In this document: positions 23,186 through 34,985 of the stretch, in pieces
Layout of the letters: the number at the start of each line of letters is the position of its first letter
How positions within the stretch are numbered: position 1 is the stretch's first letter
The notes under the pieces: generated by a model
Databases searched by the model: none
Told to the model about the DNA's origin: nothing
Seen by the model: the letters and a program-made list of their open reading frames with translations, nothing else
Translations under genes and position numbers: made by a program
Assembly (NCBI RefSeq): GCF_004359215.1
Contig: NC_090620.1
Coordinates: 2,390,512-2,454,511, forward strand
DNA length: 64,000 bases
Reading direction: 5' to 3'
Source: Bremia lactucae
Lineage: Eukaryota > Oomycota > Peronosporomycetes > Peronosporales > Peronosporaceae

Positions 23186-23409
23186 TGTAACAAACTAAAT
23201 TTGCCGTAGTGTTACACAGTCCCCGTAAAGTACACTTGGTGTACTTAAGGGGATAATCAGTAAATTAGTAAAGTAATTAGACCCACTACTCGGGTGTGGT
23301 TCACACTTGTGACCAACCCTTGTGTATGTGATGCAAATAGGTGCATTCACATTAGAAGGGATGACGCCTTGCGTTATCCGTTACGCAAGGTATCTAGAAA
23401 GATATGCTC
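23186..23409 (+). mobile_element. Truncated 3' LTR of family-A element 2
   Basis: Starts TGTAACAAACTAAATTTGCC and keeps the TTGTGACCAACCCTTG block. Homology stops near GATATGCTC (about 23409), where sequence of a family-B LTR end takes over. Confidence 0.85.
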
Positions 23410-24460
23410 AATTAGATCTATCTAACTAAAAACTCTTTAAGTCTATAAGTCTTCTTCTGACTCAAGGAGCGACGTTTCTCCGCTACACCTGGAAGCACTC
23501 GTAGTCAATCTACGCCTAAGTCTACATAAGACTAAGCTTTCACTGAAATGGAAACATTTCCAGATCTTTCAGAGGCGCAACACATAGCGTATGACCAGCT
23601 CAAAGCTTTATTCGGGCTTCAACATATAGAGTCATTATGCCCCAGGGACCAGAGGTCCTGCATGCAAGGCTTGAAGTTTTCATGCAACATGAATCTTCTT
23701 TGATTTTGACAGACCTTGCGGCTTCTATGCCAACTCGGTACATCTCTGTACCTGATTCAAAGCCTAAGGCTTGCTTTTTAGTTGTCAATGTGAAGCCATT
23801 TGAGGAAAAGTGGGAGAAAATCTACCTTTTTGGATCAAGCAGATGCAAATGTCCATTTACTCTGCCTTTTCTTAACAGAACTACTATAGGTGGCTATGGC
23901 TAATTTTAAGCTCGGAGGTAGAGCGATGGAGTGGGCACTCCCGTGCAGCACGTCCACAAACGACGCTTTTTTTCCTCATGGCATTCACTGAAGTAGCAAA
24001 TCACCGGCATGTTTGCACCGCCTGATCTGGTTTTTCGCATGCATCACGGCTCATAGCGACTCGATAGGGTAAACGAGCCCTAGGGGGATATGTCCTGGAG
24101 TTGAGAACTCTCATTGCATCTATGCATCAAGACCCGGTACAAGAAGCAATTGCCGAAACAATCTTTGTGGGGGGTCTCACTGAGGAAGTTGCTCAGACGA
24201 AATTATTCCAATCCCACCCTGCTACTTTGAAAAATGCAGTTACCATAGCGCTACGCGCTGAATTAGACTTTAAGTCTGCTCGTGCTAGCGCGCCTGGTTA
24301 CCGTACAAGCTCTTCGACACATAAGTACCGTCTAATAGGCCGTAACCCATTGATCTAAGCCTTGTAAGAAAGGAGAAGAAGCACTTCAAGCTGTGGAACA
24401 GCATAAGAACATCCATAGATGTTATATGTGCAAAAGCACGAAACATTTACGCTGTAAATT
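23410..24460 (+). mobile_element. Family-B Ty3 fragment: LTR end, PBS and broken gag
   Basis: The LTR tail ends CTCCGCTACA at 23487. A primer-binding site TGGAAGCACTCGTAGTC starts at 23490. Gag starts at ATG 23548 (METFPDLSEAQ), closely related to the gag at 59419 (MEEVPELSEAQ). It breaks into several frames (23548-23640, 23637-23903, 24101-24358) but keeps blocks such as LTRQ-like TRIGKRAL and AELDFKSAR. A reduced CX2CX4HX2C cysteine motif (CYMCKSTKHLRC) lies near 24425. Homology ends head-on against a minus-strand pol fragment. Confidence 0.78.
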
Positions 24461-26545
24461 AAGGGTCTCGATCTGAGACCAGCTCACGGGGTACCCATGA
24501 AGTCGAACTATCGTGTCAGCAAAGACACGAGCACAGCCTTTGTCTGTGATCGACTCCGGGACGGCACAAAAATATACCATCTTGCTAAAACGATCAACGA
24601 AAACGAGAATATAATAATTCTTTTGGTTGTCTTCGGGGAATCCGAAGACATCACCCATAGATACGGATTTTGCCAACACTCTGCCATAACAAGCAGAGGT
24701 TTTAATGGAGCACGGGACGAGGTACTGGGCTTTACCCGTTGACAAAATTTGCAAGCACGTACGTACCTGCGGACGAACTCACACTGGCGTGGCCAGTAAA
24801 AGGCGCGACTTATCATGAGATAAGTCTCCTCATGTACACGATGACCACTTTTTGGTGCATCGAGGGACTCATACATAATGCGTAATCGCAAATTTTTTGG
24901 GGTAGGGATGACGACACGAGGTGTGTCGCCAGCAATGGCTGTTTAATAAAACAAACCATTGCGTGTTCTATATAGATCTGTTGAGGATCGATACAATGTC
25001 AAAAATCTTTCTAGGATTATTGGAATGGATCTGTAAGGTAATCCATCAACCCTTTAAGAGCCTTATCTTCTTGATAAGCTTATCTAACGTCGTCAAGTAA
25101 TGTTAACGACGGTACACTTATTGAGAAAACAGTGGTCTTATGCTCACTGTTGATTTGCGTAGCCTGTTCAAAATTGGGCCGGCGCGAAAAGGCATCAGCG
25201 ACGACGTTAAGTCGTCTTGGTTTATACTTCACTCTCGCCATCCTTTGCGAGAGGTGCGAACTGTTTACAGCCGTGCGTAAAGACGCATGGTCCGTATTTA
25301 CGATGAACGGTTTATCTCCCAAGAGATAGACCCTAAAATTAGCTACTTCATATTTCATGGTGAGGACAATGCGCTCTGCGCCGTCTATATCATATTGCAT
25401 TTACGCACAACCGATTGCAAAATCGCTGGCGTCATAGACCACTAGCAATCGCCAGGATTGGGAATTCCAAACAAGCTTTGCTTAATGCCCTCAAAGGAAC
25501 GCTGACAATCAGCGTTTCATGAACTTTTTACATTTTCTTGAATGTAGAAGAATTATGTATTGTCTTTTCGGCATGATAGCGGATGTACTTATGTAAGTAC
25601 GCCGCTAAGCCGAGGAACTTTCGAAGTCCCTTTGAATCGGCTGGCACAGGCCATTCGGTGATTGCCTTCATATTTCGGATCAGGGCGCACACCTTCTTTA
25701 CCCAAGATGCACCCAAGAAGTAGTATTTTGCTTGCAGCGAATATCCACTTCTTGTGATTTGCATAACTTTGTGCTTACGCATAAGTGTGAGATCTTTCGG
25801 ACGTGAGTACGGCGTACTACAACGTCCGACTTTCTTTTATGGCTCTGCTACGAACGAAGACGTCATCAAAATAACTCGGTGCAAAATTCTGCACCGATCT
25901 CAACAGATTGATTACAGATCTTTGTTATCTCGCAGGGACATTACTTAGCCCCTGTGGGATAATCAGCCACTCTCGTAGCATTCCGCTTGGGGTGCTTACT
26001 TCTGTGAACGGGAGATCCTGTTTACGCATTGGGATCTGATAGAATCTATCCATCAGATCCATTGACGAAAAGATCGTACTTTTTGACATACCATCAATGA
26101 TTATGTTTTTTCGTGGTATCGGTATTTGAGCCCGACCCGTTGCAGAGATCAAGTTATTGAACTCATGCACAATCCGCCACCCTCCTGTTGCTTTACGCAC
26201 GCAGAAGGTCAGAGAGCTATGTGAGTGGGTTGACTTCCATAAATGGCCCGCTGCTAAGCAATCGGCAAAGAATTTGTCGATCGCTAATACTTGCTCATGA
26301 GGCAATGCCAACTGCTTCATGACACAGTATTTCGAACCGGGTATCAGGTCGATTTGTGTCTAGTAACCTTAATTCTCAGGCAACTCGCACTATTCTGATT
26401 CAGGGAAGACATCTTGTATAAAAGGTTTGTCTTCAAAGACTCCCAGGATTGGGATCTAAGACGTTCCATCCAAATCTTCTCATCGAGGACACTTTCGTTC
26501 ATCGATGAGCTGCTGAGAATCCGTTCGTTCGCAGGAAATACTATT
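24461..26545 (-). mobile_element. Ty3/gypsy pol fragment (family C), degenerate
   Basis: Minus-strand blocks in pol order from right to left: RT at 26320-25925 (WRIVHEFNNLISATG, IPIPRKN, FSSMDLMDRFYQIP, WLIIPQGLSNVPA), the RT/RNase H link at 25782-25528 (WPVPADSKGLRKFLGLAAYL), RNase H at 25400-25080 (NTDHASLRTAVNSSHL, DAFSRRPNFE), and integrase zinc and core regions at 24891-24422 (RACKFCQRV, VFVDRFSKMVYF). Frameshifts and stops separate them. It differs clearly in sequence from families A and B. No LTR is recognised for it. Confidence 0.8.
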
Positions 26546-27031
26546 TGTAGCGGAGCTACCTCGCTCGTAAAGTCAGAGGAAGACTTTCAGACTCAGAGAG
26601 TCACTTAGTTTTATTGAACTAACGGGGTTTAGCAACTCAGGGAGTCGTACAAGCTATTAAAGCTTTAGGAATCCTAGTTCAAGGAATTCAGGGGCTCGTA
26701 GAACCAAGTGGCAACTCGCGCCCAAGAGGATATACCTTAGAAAGGCTTTCATTTCTTACAGATCGATGCGCAAGCCTTAGAAAGGCACTTAACGCTTTAA
26801 AATCAAAAGGGGAACTGACCTTTATGTAATCATTTGCATCTAACAACCTTACCCTAGCTAATTAAAATAGATTTTGGCCGCCAGATATTTATCTGGCGGC
26901 GACCACATTTATTACCCATAATAAATGGGATTAAAGTAACTAACTATTTTTAAATTAGATAAAAGGGTATTTTACCCATAAAGTAAATGTACCACAACAA
27001 CGGTTCTCCAACCGATGTGTGCCTCATAACA
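26546..27031 (-). mobile_element. Family-B LTR (3' LTR of copy 1), 486 bp
   Basis: In the plus direction it runs TGTAGCGGAGCTACC ... CCTCATAACA, that is TG...CA in both readings. It is about 90-95% like the LTR at 52207-52692. Directly right of it GATGGGGG (minus reading, about 27032-27040) is the polypurine tract of a minus-strand element. Confidence 0.88.
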
Positions 27032-27138
27032 CCCCCATCAGACTGTTGACACCGAGTGACAATATTGGCTTCATTTTATCTTTGAGGTTGAAACCTAAAC
27101 AGCTAACCGTTTGGTTGTGTTTTCGATTCCTTTGTCTA

Positions 27139-28157
27139 ATGACAATCAAGCTTGAGTCACAGACTCTGAGCACCTTCCTCGACAATGAGGGAATGGTGGA
27201 CTTTGAAAGTCACTCTCAATCAGAGGAGGAGGAAATAGAGCAGCGTTCGCTCACGCCTTCTCCTCCGGACGAACGTCGGCGAGCCCTGAATCCGTTCCCA
27301 GAACGTGGTACCGCTGGTATCTTAACTGCATAGAGCAGGACACGGGACCCTGAGTCCAACATCATTACGAATCCGCTCGATGAAGAGCAAGAGCGGATAA
27401 TCCTCATAGAGGAAAGAGCTCGTCGTTGAGCTGCCAAAATAGCGAAAGCTTAGGCTCATAGTGAATATAGATTCACTCCGCTTAGTGCGGACGAGCGTCT
27501 CAAAGAGATAGCCGGTCATAGCTTGGCCATCTGGATCTCTGGTGACCCGGCGAGGACGCCGGAGGAAATCGCTGCTCGCGACGCTCTACATGAGCAATAC
27601 CTTACGCCGAAGGTAATGACGCGAAGCCAGTATTGGACGCGTTTACGTGATCAAGCCCGTAGGGCTTCGGTGACCTCCATGAGGGAAATTCCGATCGTTT
27701 TGTTTCCAAACGAAACAAAGACTGAAAACGAAGTCTCATTTGAGAAATGGGTTCACTGGGCCCGCAAACTCCGTAATATCTGAAATATCAGAGAGTCTGC
27801 GGATAGAGGTGATGTTCGTTTGGAACGGAGAAGCTTCGCTTCGACTTTGCTAAGCTTAAGGCCAAAGGCCAGTTACGTTCGGCATTTATGCCACAAAACG
27901 AAGAAAGGTCTAGCCAAAATTTCAGCGCTTCGGTTGATCGTACAACCAAGGATCGAGGCCGCACTGAAGCTTGATATCCACCTTATCCCACGTTTAGTGG
28001 TGGAGAGCGTCGTTTGACGCGAGTTGACCCTGAGCTTGGCGCTCAAAAACATCAACGGCGTACGCGCAATCTTGCCGAAGAGGTACCACGAACTCCCAAG
28101 AGTTTTCAGAAGACGGGTACTCTAGCCACTTCACCAGATACTGGTTGGTATTAAACC
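27139..28157 (+). pseudogene. Antisense ORF, family-B copy 1 (broken)
   Basis: Starts at ATG 27139 (MTIKLESQTLSTFL), on the strand opposite to its element's pol. Stops occur at 27331-27333 (gca tag), at the cgt-cgt-tga triplets near 27430 and near 27450, and another follows a frame loss near 27780. The conserved blocks ISGDPARTPEEIAARDALHEQ, REIPIVLFPNE and LRSAFMPQNEERS are recognisable. The frame continues antisense across the chromodomain region to a stop near 28157. No known domain was recognised. Confidence 0.6.
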
Positions 28158-30345
28158 TTACGACGACGTCGCTTTAAAAGTTTCTCCACATGAACAGAAC
28201 GTTCACCTGCGCATTGATCGGCGCGGGAGAGGGCGAAATTTCGGCGGAAGAATTTGATGCTCTACGGCACGAGGTGCAACTTTTTCGTGAGGTCCTTGCT
28301 CGGGCTGAGAGCTCTTTTGAGGCGTTCGAAACCGTCTTTCGACGCTGGAGCGTCAGCAGCCTCGTTTAGAGGGCCAGCTAAATACCCTGGTGAGGATGCA
28401 GCAATCTGCGGCACGACCGCCTGTCTCGGCGCAAGCGCCTTCAAGTCCATGTGAGAAGGGTCCCGATATCGCTTAAGAAAGCCAACGTAAAACACTGGGT
28501 GTGTATGCAGCTTGCCGGGAGGGTTGATCGTATAAGCTAGGCCCTTCTTGGCCACGACCATAAATGGTCATATAAAGTGCGGGTGCAATTTAATCTTGAA
28601 GACTGCGGAAACCGAGTTGACAGGTGAATTTTTAGCGTTTGGTAAAACTCGGTCTCCGACCATATAAGAATTAATACAGCTTCTGCCTTTGGCATCTGCT
28701 TGTTCTTTTTGTTTGTCTTGGCTATCAGCCATCGTATCCCTTACATGTCTTAAGACACTAAATCGCGTCGCGACAAACTCGCTTACATGTTTCCGAACGG
28801 TAATAGGGCCGATATCAGCAAGCCAATCGGCCAATTCTTCCCCACCAAGCCCTAAATCACGCAGTGGTATCGTTAGTGAAATGCGCGGGTGGGTAAGACC
28901 GTTTTATATAGAGCGGAGTATAGCCTGTAGAGGCATGCAAGCGTTATTTAACGCAAAAATCCACTACTGGGAGCATGGAGCTCCAGCGCTTTGGTGTCTG
29001 AGCACATACGCTGCGTTAAACGTCTTCAATGACGCGATTGACACGTTCAGTTTGACCATCGGTCTGCGGATGGTCCGCAGTGGACATATCCAATCTGGTG
29101 CCAAGCACTTGGAAAATTGATCTCCAGAATTTACTGTGAAACGGGGATCCCGATCAGAGACAATTGCCACTGGTAAACCATGTTGTCGGAACACGCGATC
29201 GATAAACAGCTTAGCTGTACCCTCTACATCAATGGAATCCGGCACGGCCGCTAAGTGAGCCATTTTAGTCAAACGGTCAACAAAGACCACTATACCGGAG
29301 TTACCGGCTGAATCTTTCGGTAGCCCAAAAACAAAATCCATACTAATGGACTCTTAGCATCCTATGGGGACGGGAAGACTCGCCAGTGGCGCAGCAGCAT
29401 GTGCCGAGGGTTTAACCCGTTGGCACGTTTCGCATGTGCGAACATATGTGCTGACACATTTATAAAGTCTGGGCCACCAATAACTCTAGCTTTTAGAGCC
29501 GTAGCTCTTTTCTCTACCGAGATGACCACCAAGGACAGTATTGTGTGCCTCATAGAGGATCCGGTACTTCAAATCCTCATCATGAGGAACAACGACACGC
29601 GGAGGGTCCGCGATGTCTGTGCAATAAAGCAACAGGTTGTAATCGATAGAGAATCGATGTAACCTTGAACGCAAACGTGCCGCCAATTTTTTACCCGAGT
29701 CCGAGTTCTTTAAAGCTCGTAGCAGAGCTACACACTGTTCATCCTTGGTGTAAGCCGAACGGATTAATTCAGGAATAGGTGACGAGCTAGTCGTTAAAAG
29801 AGAAAGCTCATAATCCGGCCTGCGTGATAACGCATCGGCCAAAGCATTTTGATTGCCAGGTTTATACTTCACCTCGAAGTTGTATCAAAAAAGGATAGCC
29901 ATCGAGCCATTCTCCGTGAGAGATGGGGCAACTTAGTCGCCGTGCGTAATGACGCGTGATCTGTATAAACCACAAACGGCTTGAAGCCAAGCAGATGAAC
30001 TCTGAATTTGGCGAGAGCATACTTCATAGCAAGTGACTCTTTGTCATGAATTAGGAAGTTCTTTTCCACAGCTTTAAGCTGTCTAGACTCGAACGCAATT
30101 ACATGTTCATGCCCATCAACATCTGTTTGTAACAGAGCACTGACAATGGCAAAATCTGATGCGTCACAGACCACACTGAAGGGCCAATTTGGGTTTGGCA
30201 GTGCCAGAATCGGGGCATGAATAAAACTATTCTTAACTGTTCGAAAAGCATTATATTCGGTGCTAGCCAGCACCATTATGTATCCTTTAAAAGAAGATAA
30301 GATAATGGCCTAGCCATATCAGCGTAATTTTTGCTATAATTGTGT
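28016..30345 (-). pseudogene. Family-B pol copy 1: RNase H, integrase, chromodomain
   Basis: Minus-strand blocks from right to left: end of RT/link (ADPAKVKAIVDWP at about 30440-30400, then FRNWP region), RNase H 30276-29486 (CDASDFAIVSALL, YTDHASLRTATKLPHL, ALADALSRRPDYEL), integrase zinc region (ILYEAHNTVLGGHLGRE) and core 29341-28964 ([36 protein letters not shown]), and chromodomain with QYLVKWLEYPSSENSWE at about 28170-28040. Some segments stay open for 60-135 residues but stops and frameshifts break the whole. From 28642 to the right it is identical to the copy at 54187. Confidence 0.85.
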
Positions 30346-30533
30346 TAATAATTGACGAGACCGAACCACTCACGCAAATCCTGTTGGCTTTTCGGAACTG
30401 GCCAATCTACTATGGCTTTACCTTAGCGGGATCCGCTCTAAGGCCTCAAATTCCAATGAAGCATCCTAAGAAAGAAATTTCGTCTAAAAGCGGTACTACT
30501 AATTTCAGAAGAGTTTTAAAAAGGTATAGTTAA

Positions 30534-30701
30534 TAAAATAATTAAAGAACCAAACATCGCAATATTTAAATTTGATGCCAATAACCAAGATATTGATTTG
30601 AAAATCTTGTTTTTTAAATTCTATTTTTTATTAATTTTTTTTTTATTGAAATCCCCATTCCTAGAAAGGATGTTCTTTAGATCAATATGGTAGGATAAAC
30701 A
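30534..30701. other. AT-rich spacer between oppositely oriented pol pieces
   Basis: About 168 bases, strongly AT-rich, with TTTTTTTTTATTG runs. They lie between minus-strand RT/RNase H sequence on the left and plus-strand RT on the right. The same spacer occurs unchanged at 56079-56246. No match to other parts of the window and no gene was recognised. Confidence 0.6.
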
Positions 30702-33456
30702 ATGTACAGTGCATTGGACTTAGTCGATGATTACTACCATTTGCTCATGCGAGCTTGTGATATCCTGTATACAGCGGTAAGCACCCCAATCTACATGTAT
30801 GGGAGTGGCTGGCTCTGCCACAAGGGCTTTCCAACGTCTTGGCAACATTTAATCGTCTAGTGACGCAACTGGTCCGCCCTCATCATTGTTTTGCACAGAC
30901 TTTTGTCGAAATATTTGTCCACAGTCGTGCGGAACAGGGCCACACGGATGTGGAAAACCACATGGACTATTTGCGAGCAGTGTTCAAGTGTATGCGCGCA
31001 AATAAATTGTATGCCATGCATCTAAATGCATTTTTGGCGCAGAACAAATTCCCTTCTTAGGGTGCTTCATTGGGAAGCGAGGCCTTAGAGCGGATCCCGC
31101 TAAGGTAAAAGCCATAGTAGATTGGCCGGTTCCAAAGTACCAAAAGGATTTGCGTAAGCGGTTGGGTCTCGCCAATTATTTTACCCAAATATAGCGTAAA
31201 TTACGCTGATATGGCTAGGCCATTATCTAATCTCCTTAAAAAGGATACGACTTGGTGCTGGACTAGCGCAGAGCGTAATGATTTTCAAGCAGTTAAAGAA
31301 AGTCTTATCCTTGCCCCGATTCTGGCACTGCCAAGTCCAAATCGGACTTTCAGAGTCGTTTGTGACGTATCGAATTTTGCCATTGGCAGCTGGGCATGAA
31401 CGTGTAATTGCGTTCGAGTCTAGACAGCTTTAAGCCAGAAAAGAGCTACCCAGTTCATGACAAAGAGTTACTCGCAATGAAGTATGCTCTTGTCTAATTC
31501 AGAGATCATCTGCAAGGCTCTAAGCCGTTTGTGATATATACACATCTCGCGTCGTTTAGCACTGCGACTAAGTCGCCCCATCTCTAACAGAGAATGGCTC
31601 GATGGCTGTCCTTTTTGTCTTACCCAACTTCGAGGTGAAGTAGAAGCCTGGCAAGCAGAATGCCTTGGCTGATGCGTTATCACGCAGGCCGGATTATGAG
31701 CTCTCTCTTTTAACGACTATCATGTCGCCTATTGATGAATTAATACATTCGACTTACGCCCAGGATGAACAGTGTGTAGCTCTGTTACGAGCTCTATAGA
31801 GCACTGAATCGGAATTTAAATTGTCGGCATGTTTGCGTGCAAGATTACATCGATTTTCTATCGATAACGACCTATTGCTTTATTGCACGAACGCTGTGGA
31901 TACTCCGCGCGTCGTTGTTCCTCTTGATGAGGATTTAAAGTACAGGATCCTCTATGAAGCGCACGATACTGTCCTTGGTGGTCATCTCGGTAGGAAAAAT
32001 ACCTACGGCCCTGTAAGCCAGAATTATTTGTGGCCCAAGCTTTACAAATGGGTCAGCACATACGTTCGGACATGCGAAACTTGCCAACGAGTTAAACCCT
32101 TGGCGCATGCTGCTGCGCCACTGACGAGCCTTCCCGTACCCATAGGTTGCTAGGAGTCCATTAGTATGGATTTCGTTTTCGGTCTACCAAAAGATTCAGC
32201 CAGTAACTCCGCATAGTGGTCTTTGTTGGCCGTTTGAGCAAAATGGCTCACTTAGCGGCCGTGCCTAATTCCATTGATGGAGAGGGTACAGCTAAGCTGT
32301 TTATCGATCGCGTGTTTCGACAACATGGTTTGCCAGTGCCAATTGTCTCTGATCGGGATCCCCGTTTCCCGGGTAAATTCTGGAAATCAATTTTCCGAGT
32401 GCTTGGCACCAGATTGGATATGTCCACTGCGGACCATCCGCAGACCGATGGTCAAACGGAACGTGTCAATCGCGACATTGAAGACGTTTTACGCAGTGTG
32501 TGTGCTCAGACACCAAAGCGCTAGAGCTTAATATTCCCGGTAGTGGAATTTGCGTTTATTAACGCTTTCTATACCTCTTCAGGCTACATTCCGTTCTATG
32601 TCAACGGTCTCACCCACCCACGCGTTCCATTAACGATACCACTGCGTGGCTCAGGAGTCAGGGGAAGAATTAGCCGATAGGCGTGCTGATATTAGCCCTG
32701 TTACCATTCGAAACAAGTAAGCGAGTTTCTCGCGACGCGATTAAGTGTCTTAAGACATGTACGTGACACGATGACTGATACCTAAGACAAACAAAAAGAA
32801 CAATTAGATGTTAAAGGCAGAAGCTGTATGAATTCTTATGCGGTCGGACACCGAGTGTTATTAGACGCTACAGATCTACCTACCAACTTAATTTCCGCGG
32901 TCTTCAAGGCCCGCGCTTTATTGGACCATTTACGGTCGTGGCCAAGAAAGGCCTAGCTTACACGCTAAACCTTCCTAGCAAGATGCGTACACACCCAGTG
33001 CTCTTCGTTGGCTTGCTTAAGCCATATCGGGACCCTTCCCACGTGGACTTAAAGGCGCTTGCGCCGAGACAGGCGGTCGTGCCGCAGGTTGCTGCATCCT
33101 CACCAAATGTCTAGCTGGCCCTCTAAACGAGGTTGCCGACGTTCCAGTATCAAAAGACGGTTTTATATTGCCTCAAAAGAGCTCTCACGAAGAAGTTGCA
33201 CCTAGTGCTTTAGATCATCAAATGCTTCCGTCGAGATTTCGGCGCCCTTTCACGCTGCTTGATGCGCGAGGAATCTTCAGTTTCACGTAAAGAAACTTTC
33301 AAGGGACATCGTTGTAAGGACCAATATTGGTATCTGGTGAAGTGGCTGGGGTACCCCTCTTCTGAAAACTCTTGGGAGCTCGAGGTACCTCTTCGGCAAG
33401 ATTGCCCGTACGCCGTTGACGTTTTTGAGCGCCAAGCTCAGGGTCAACTTGCGTAA
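30702..33456 (+). pseudogene. Family-B pol copy 3: RT to chromodomain, plus strand
   Basis: Plus-strand blocks: RT from MYSALDLVDDYYHLLM (30702) through FVHSRAEQGHTDVENH (30925; the preceding YFDD-like site is lost), the link DPAKVKAIVDWPVP (31095), RNase H VVCDVSNFAIG (31355) and ALADALSRRPDYEL (31660), integrase zinc region YEAHDTVLGGHLGR with CETCQRV (31950-32090), core FVGRLSKMAHLAAVP and VSDRDPRF (32220-32370), [14 protein letters not shown] (32440), and chromodomain WYLVKWLGYPSSENSWE (33320-33380). Stops interrupt it (for example after 31060 and 31200). It faces copy 1 head to head. Confidence 0.85.
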
Positions 33457-34320
33457 AACGACGCTTTTCACAACTATAAGTGGGATTAGGTGGATTTATA
33501 GCCTCAATGCAGCTTCGATCCATGGTTGCACGGTCAACCGAAGCACTGAAATATTGGCTAGGCCTTTCTTCGTTTTGTGGTATAAATGCCGAACGTAACT
33601 GGCCTTTGGCCTTAAGCTTGGCGAAATCGAAGCGAAGCTTTCGTTCCAAACGAACATTAGCTACATCCGCAGACTCTCGAATATTTCAAATATTGCAGAG
33701 GCGGCGAGCCTGATGGACCCAGGAAAATTCGTTTTCACTCCTTATTTCGTTTGGAAACAAAACGAGTGGAATTCCACTCAAGGAGGTCACCGAAGCCCCA
33801 CGGGCTTGATCACGCAGACGCGTCAGATACTGACTTCCAGTGATTACCTATGACGTAAGGTATCGCTCATTAAGAGCGTTGCGAGCAGCGAGCTCCTCCG
33901 GCACCCTCGCCGTGGGACTGGAGATCCAGATGGCCAAGCTGTAACTCGCGATCTCTTTGCGACGCTCTTCCACACTAAGCGGAGTGGATTTGTATTCACT
34001 ATCAGGTTTAGCTTTTGCTATCTCTGCAGCTCGACGATGAGCTTGTTCCTCTTTGAGGAACGCCCACTCTTCCGATTCATCGAGCGGATTCTAATAATAT
34101 TAGACTCAGGGTCCTGTGTCCTGCTCAATGCAGTTAAGACATCAGCGGCACCACGTTCTCGGAACGGATTCAGGGCCCCCCGACGTTCATCCGGAGGAGA
34201 AGGCGTGTAAGAGCGACGCTCTTGCTCCTCATCCTCTGATAGAGTGTGACTTTCAAAGTGCACCATTCCCTCATCGTCGAGGAAGGTGCTAAGAGTCTGT
34301 GCCTCACGCTTAATTGTCAT
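33299..34320 (-). pseudogene. Antisense ORF, family-B copy 3
   Basis: ATG at 34320 (MTIKREAQTLSTFLDDEG). One frameshift near 34090 and one stop in the YLTS region interrupt an otherwise collinear frame: PDERRGALNPFRERGAADVL, then NPLDESEE, SLAIWIS, PEELAARNALNE, YLTRLRDQARGASVTS, and 33649-33299 with LKAKGQLRSAFIPQNEERPS. It ends at 33299, after overlapping the chromodomain-coding 3' end of pol on the other strand by about 158 bases. Substitutions relative to the other copies are often conservative. Function unknown. Confidence 0.6.
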
Positions 34321-34366
34321 GGGACAAAGCAATGCAAAACCAAAAATGTTAGTTGTTTATGTTGCA

Positions 34367-34985
34367 ACCTTAAAGAGTGAGCTAAGTGATGTTTGTTGAG
34401 CTTGGGAAGAGGACTGGCTCTTTTGTGTTGTGTAATGGTCACCGTTGAGCATGCTGGTGCGATCCAAGTCGGTGTTAAGTCTCTCGTCACCATGAGTGTC
34501 ACTACCGGAGGTGTCGTTGCCAGTGCCTGCAGGGTCGTTGACCCCACCGTGCGCGGTGTGCGACTGGCAACCTTGGCTGTCATTACTGTCTAAGCCTTTT
34601 TCTCTGCTGTTTCTATTGACGCTACCATCGCCCGAGTCGCTACAATTGTCGGTCCCATTGCTGCAACGGCTGATATATTGTCGTCGCTGTCGTCATTGTC
34701 GCTAACTTAACCGCTGTTACTGCTGTTGCTGTTCCGGTCGTCCTTGTGATTAGACGTGGTGTCCTCGCCGTGAACGTCGTCAATCACGGCCCGCGGCTTG
34801 GAGCACTTAAGCACGATCGTGGTTGATCACTGAGGTAACCGCTGCTACCTCTTTATCAGCTCGACCAGCTTCCTCGTCCTTGCCATCATTCGCGTCAGCG
34901 CTCTCTGCAAAGCTTTCCGCTGGGCTTATGCCCCCCGGATCCGGTCTACCTTCGACGCTGCATGTGCTTTTGGACAGACGTCGGT
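34367..34985 (-). pseudogene. Frameshifted Asp/Asn/Ser-rich coding remnant
   Basis: Read on the minus strand, three overlapping frames give strongly acidic, hydrophilic sequence: SPAESFAESADANDGKDEE near 34930-34870, DDVHGEDTTSNHKDD and VSDNDDSDDN near 34780-34690, and LDSNDSQGCQ through NGDHYTTQKSQSSSQAQQTS near 34590-34400, ending at a TAA at about 34367. The composition agrees across frameshifts, which suggests one decayed protein rather than chance. It lies just upstream of the antisense ORF of copy 3, where an LTR would be expected. Identity unknown. Confidence 0.4.

Larger units (their letters stand above)
15786..23409 (+). mobile_element. Near-complete family-A Ty3/gypsy element, inactive
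   Basis: Order: 5' LTR, primer-binding site, gag, protease, RT, RNase H, integrase, chromodomain, antisense frame, polypurine tract, truncated 3' LTR. Multiple stops and frameshifts run through gag and pol. The right LTR loses its 3' part where it fuses to a family-B LTR tail. Comparison of the two LTRs shows considerable divergence, suggesting an old insertion. Confidence 0.9.

Noticed and set aside
28689..29120. 143-codon plus-strand ORF, present again at 54234-54665
   Set aside because: It lies opposite the integrase coding region and, unlike the antisense ORF near the LTR, is retained only because the two tracts are identical.
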